Below, one piece after another: positions 63,938-64,000 of a DNA stretch of 64,000 bases. This DNA is from Cytobacillus sp. IB215665 (GTDB taxonomy: Bacteria > Bacillota > Bacilli > Bacillales > SM2101). The stretch spans positions 157,129-221,128 of the forward strand of contig NZ_JAXBME010000006.1 of assembly GCF_033963835.1 (NCBI RefSeq), written 5' to 3'. Position 1 is the first letter of the stretch. Each line of letters opens with the position of its first letter. Under the pieces are notes generated by a model, which saw only the letters and a list, made by a program, of their open reading frames with translations, did no database searches and was not told where the DNA came from. Position numbers and translations under genes: made by a program.

Positions 63938-64000
63938 GAGGCTGGGACATAACTAGCTAAAAAAATAAAGAGAGGTGAATTTGAGCTTACTAAAATTCAC
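63938..64000. repeat. Edge element with GAGGCTGGGACATAA motif
   Basis: GAGGCTGGGACATAAC is a motif common in intergenic or insertion-related repeats of Firmicutes. It is followed by GTGAATTT (63977-63984) / AAATTCAC (63993-64000), an 8-bp inverted repeat cut by the window end. AGAGGTG plus TTG near 63980 could instead start a new gene. Confidence 0.35.

Overview
The window looks like chromosomal DNA from a low-GC, spore-forming Bacillaceae bacterium. The signs are strong AGGAGG-type ribosome binding sites with many TTG/GTG starts, a T-box-controlled tyrosyl-tRNA synthetase of the TyrZ type, a LiaFSR three-component system, CspD, a FapR-like operator in front of fabH, a 33-residue YjcZ-type sporulation peptide and a spore-appendage-like (DUF3992-like) protein. 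No rRNA, tRNA, prophage, intact insertion sequence or CRISPR array was seen. All family assignments come from reading motifs by eye; no database was searched.

Layout. 0-8.3 kb: GNAT acetyltransferase, fabHB, histidine phosphatase, VOC protein, SnoaL-fused ECF sigma factor, MOSC protein, YkvI-like transporter and a small M50 protease. 8.4-14.4 kb: a catabolic-looking cluster made of a FadR-type GntR regulator with its own palindromic operator, an alkyl-DHAP-synthase-like flavoprotein, a GlpD-like flavoprotein and an FGGY kinase. A cre-like site and a second palindrome precede the flavoprotein genes. 14.5-17.9 kb: ECF sigma / membrane protein / ABC transporter operon. 18.2-20 kb: membrane protein and MFS transporter. 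20.4-20.8 kb: a compact type I toxin-antitoxin cassette. 21-25.9 kb: sbcD-sbcC. 26.2-26.8 kb: small membrane protein behind an array of 21-bp repeats. 27.2-30.1 kb: a 947-residue secreted protein ending in four beta/gamma-crystallin domains. 30.3-31.8 kb: T-box and tyrZ.

31.8-44.2 kb is an accessory, decaying stretch. It holds an M50 protease with an in-frame stop, remnants of a glycosyltransferase and of a C45-type acyltransferase, a lipoprotein gene with an ATA 'start' and a frameshift, and a shattered small secreted protein. Intact small genes lie among them: DUF1330, cupin, the DUF3992-like protein, S41 peptidase and Nudix. Six copies of a hairpin repeat are scattered here and probably act as terminators.

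44.4-48.5 kb: a cobalamin riboswitch followed by a class I (B12-independent) ribonucleotide reductase. This arrangement suggests the cell also owns a B12-dependent enzyme. 48.6-54.2 kb: a broken gene, C39 peptidase, GNAT, cspD with a long structured leader, DUF2500 and a vWA lipoprotein. 54.2-56.3 kb: a formate dehydrogenase alpha subunit whose in-frame TGA sits at the catalytic position. A SECIS-like hairpin with a GGUCU loop follows it, so this is almost certainly a selenoprotein and not two genes. 56.9-64 kb: YjcZ peptide, VOC protein, liaF-liaS-liaR, amidase and cysK.

A second, longer interspersed repeat (about 200 bp, modular) occurs in at least seven intergenic regions across the window.
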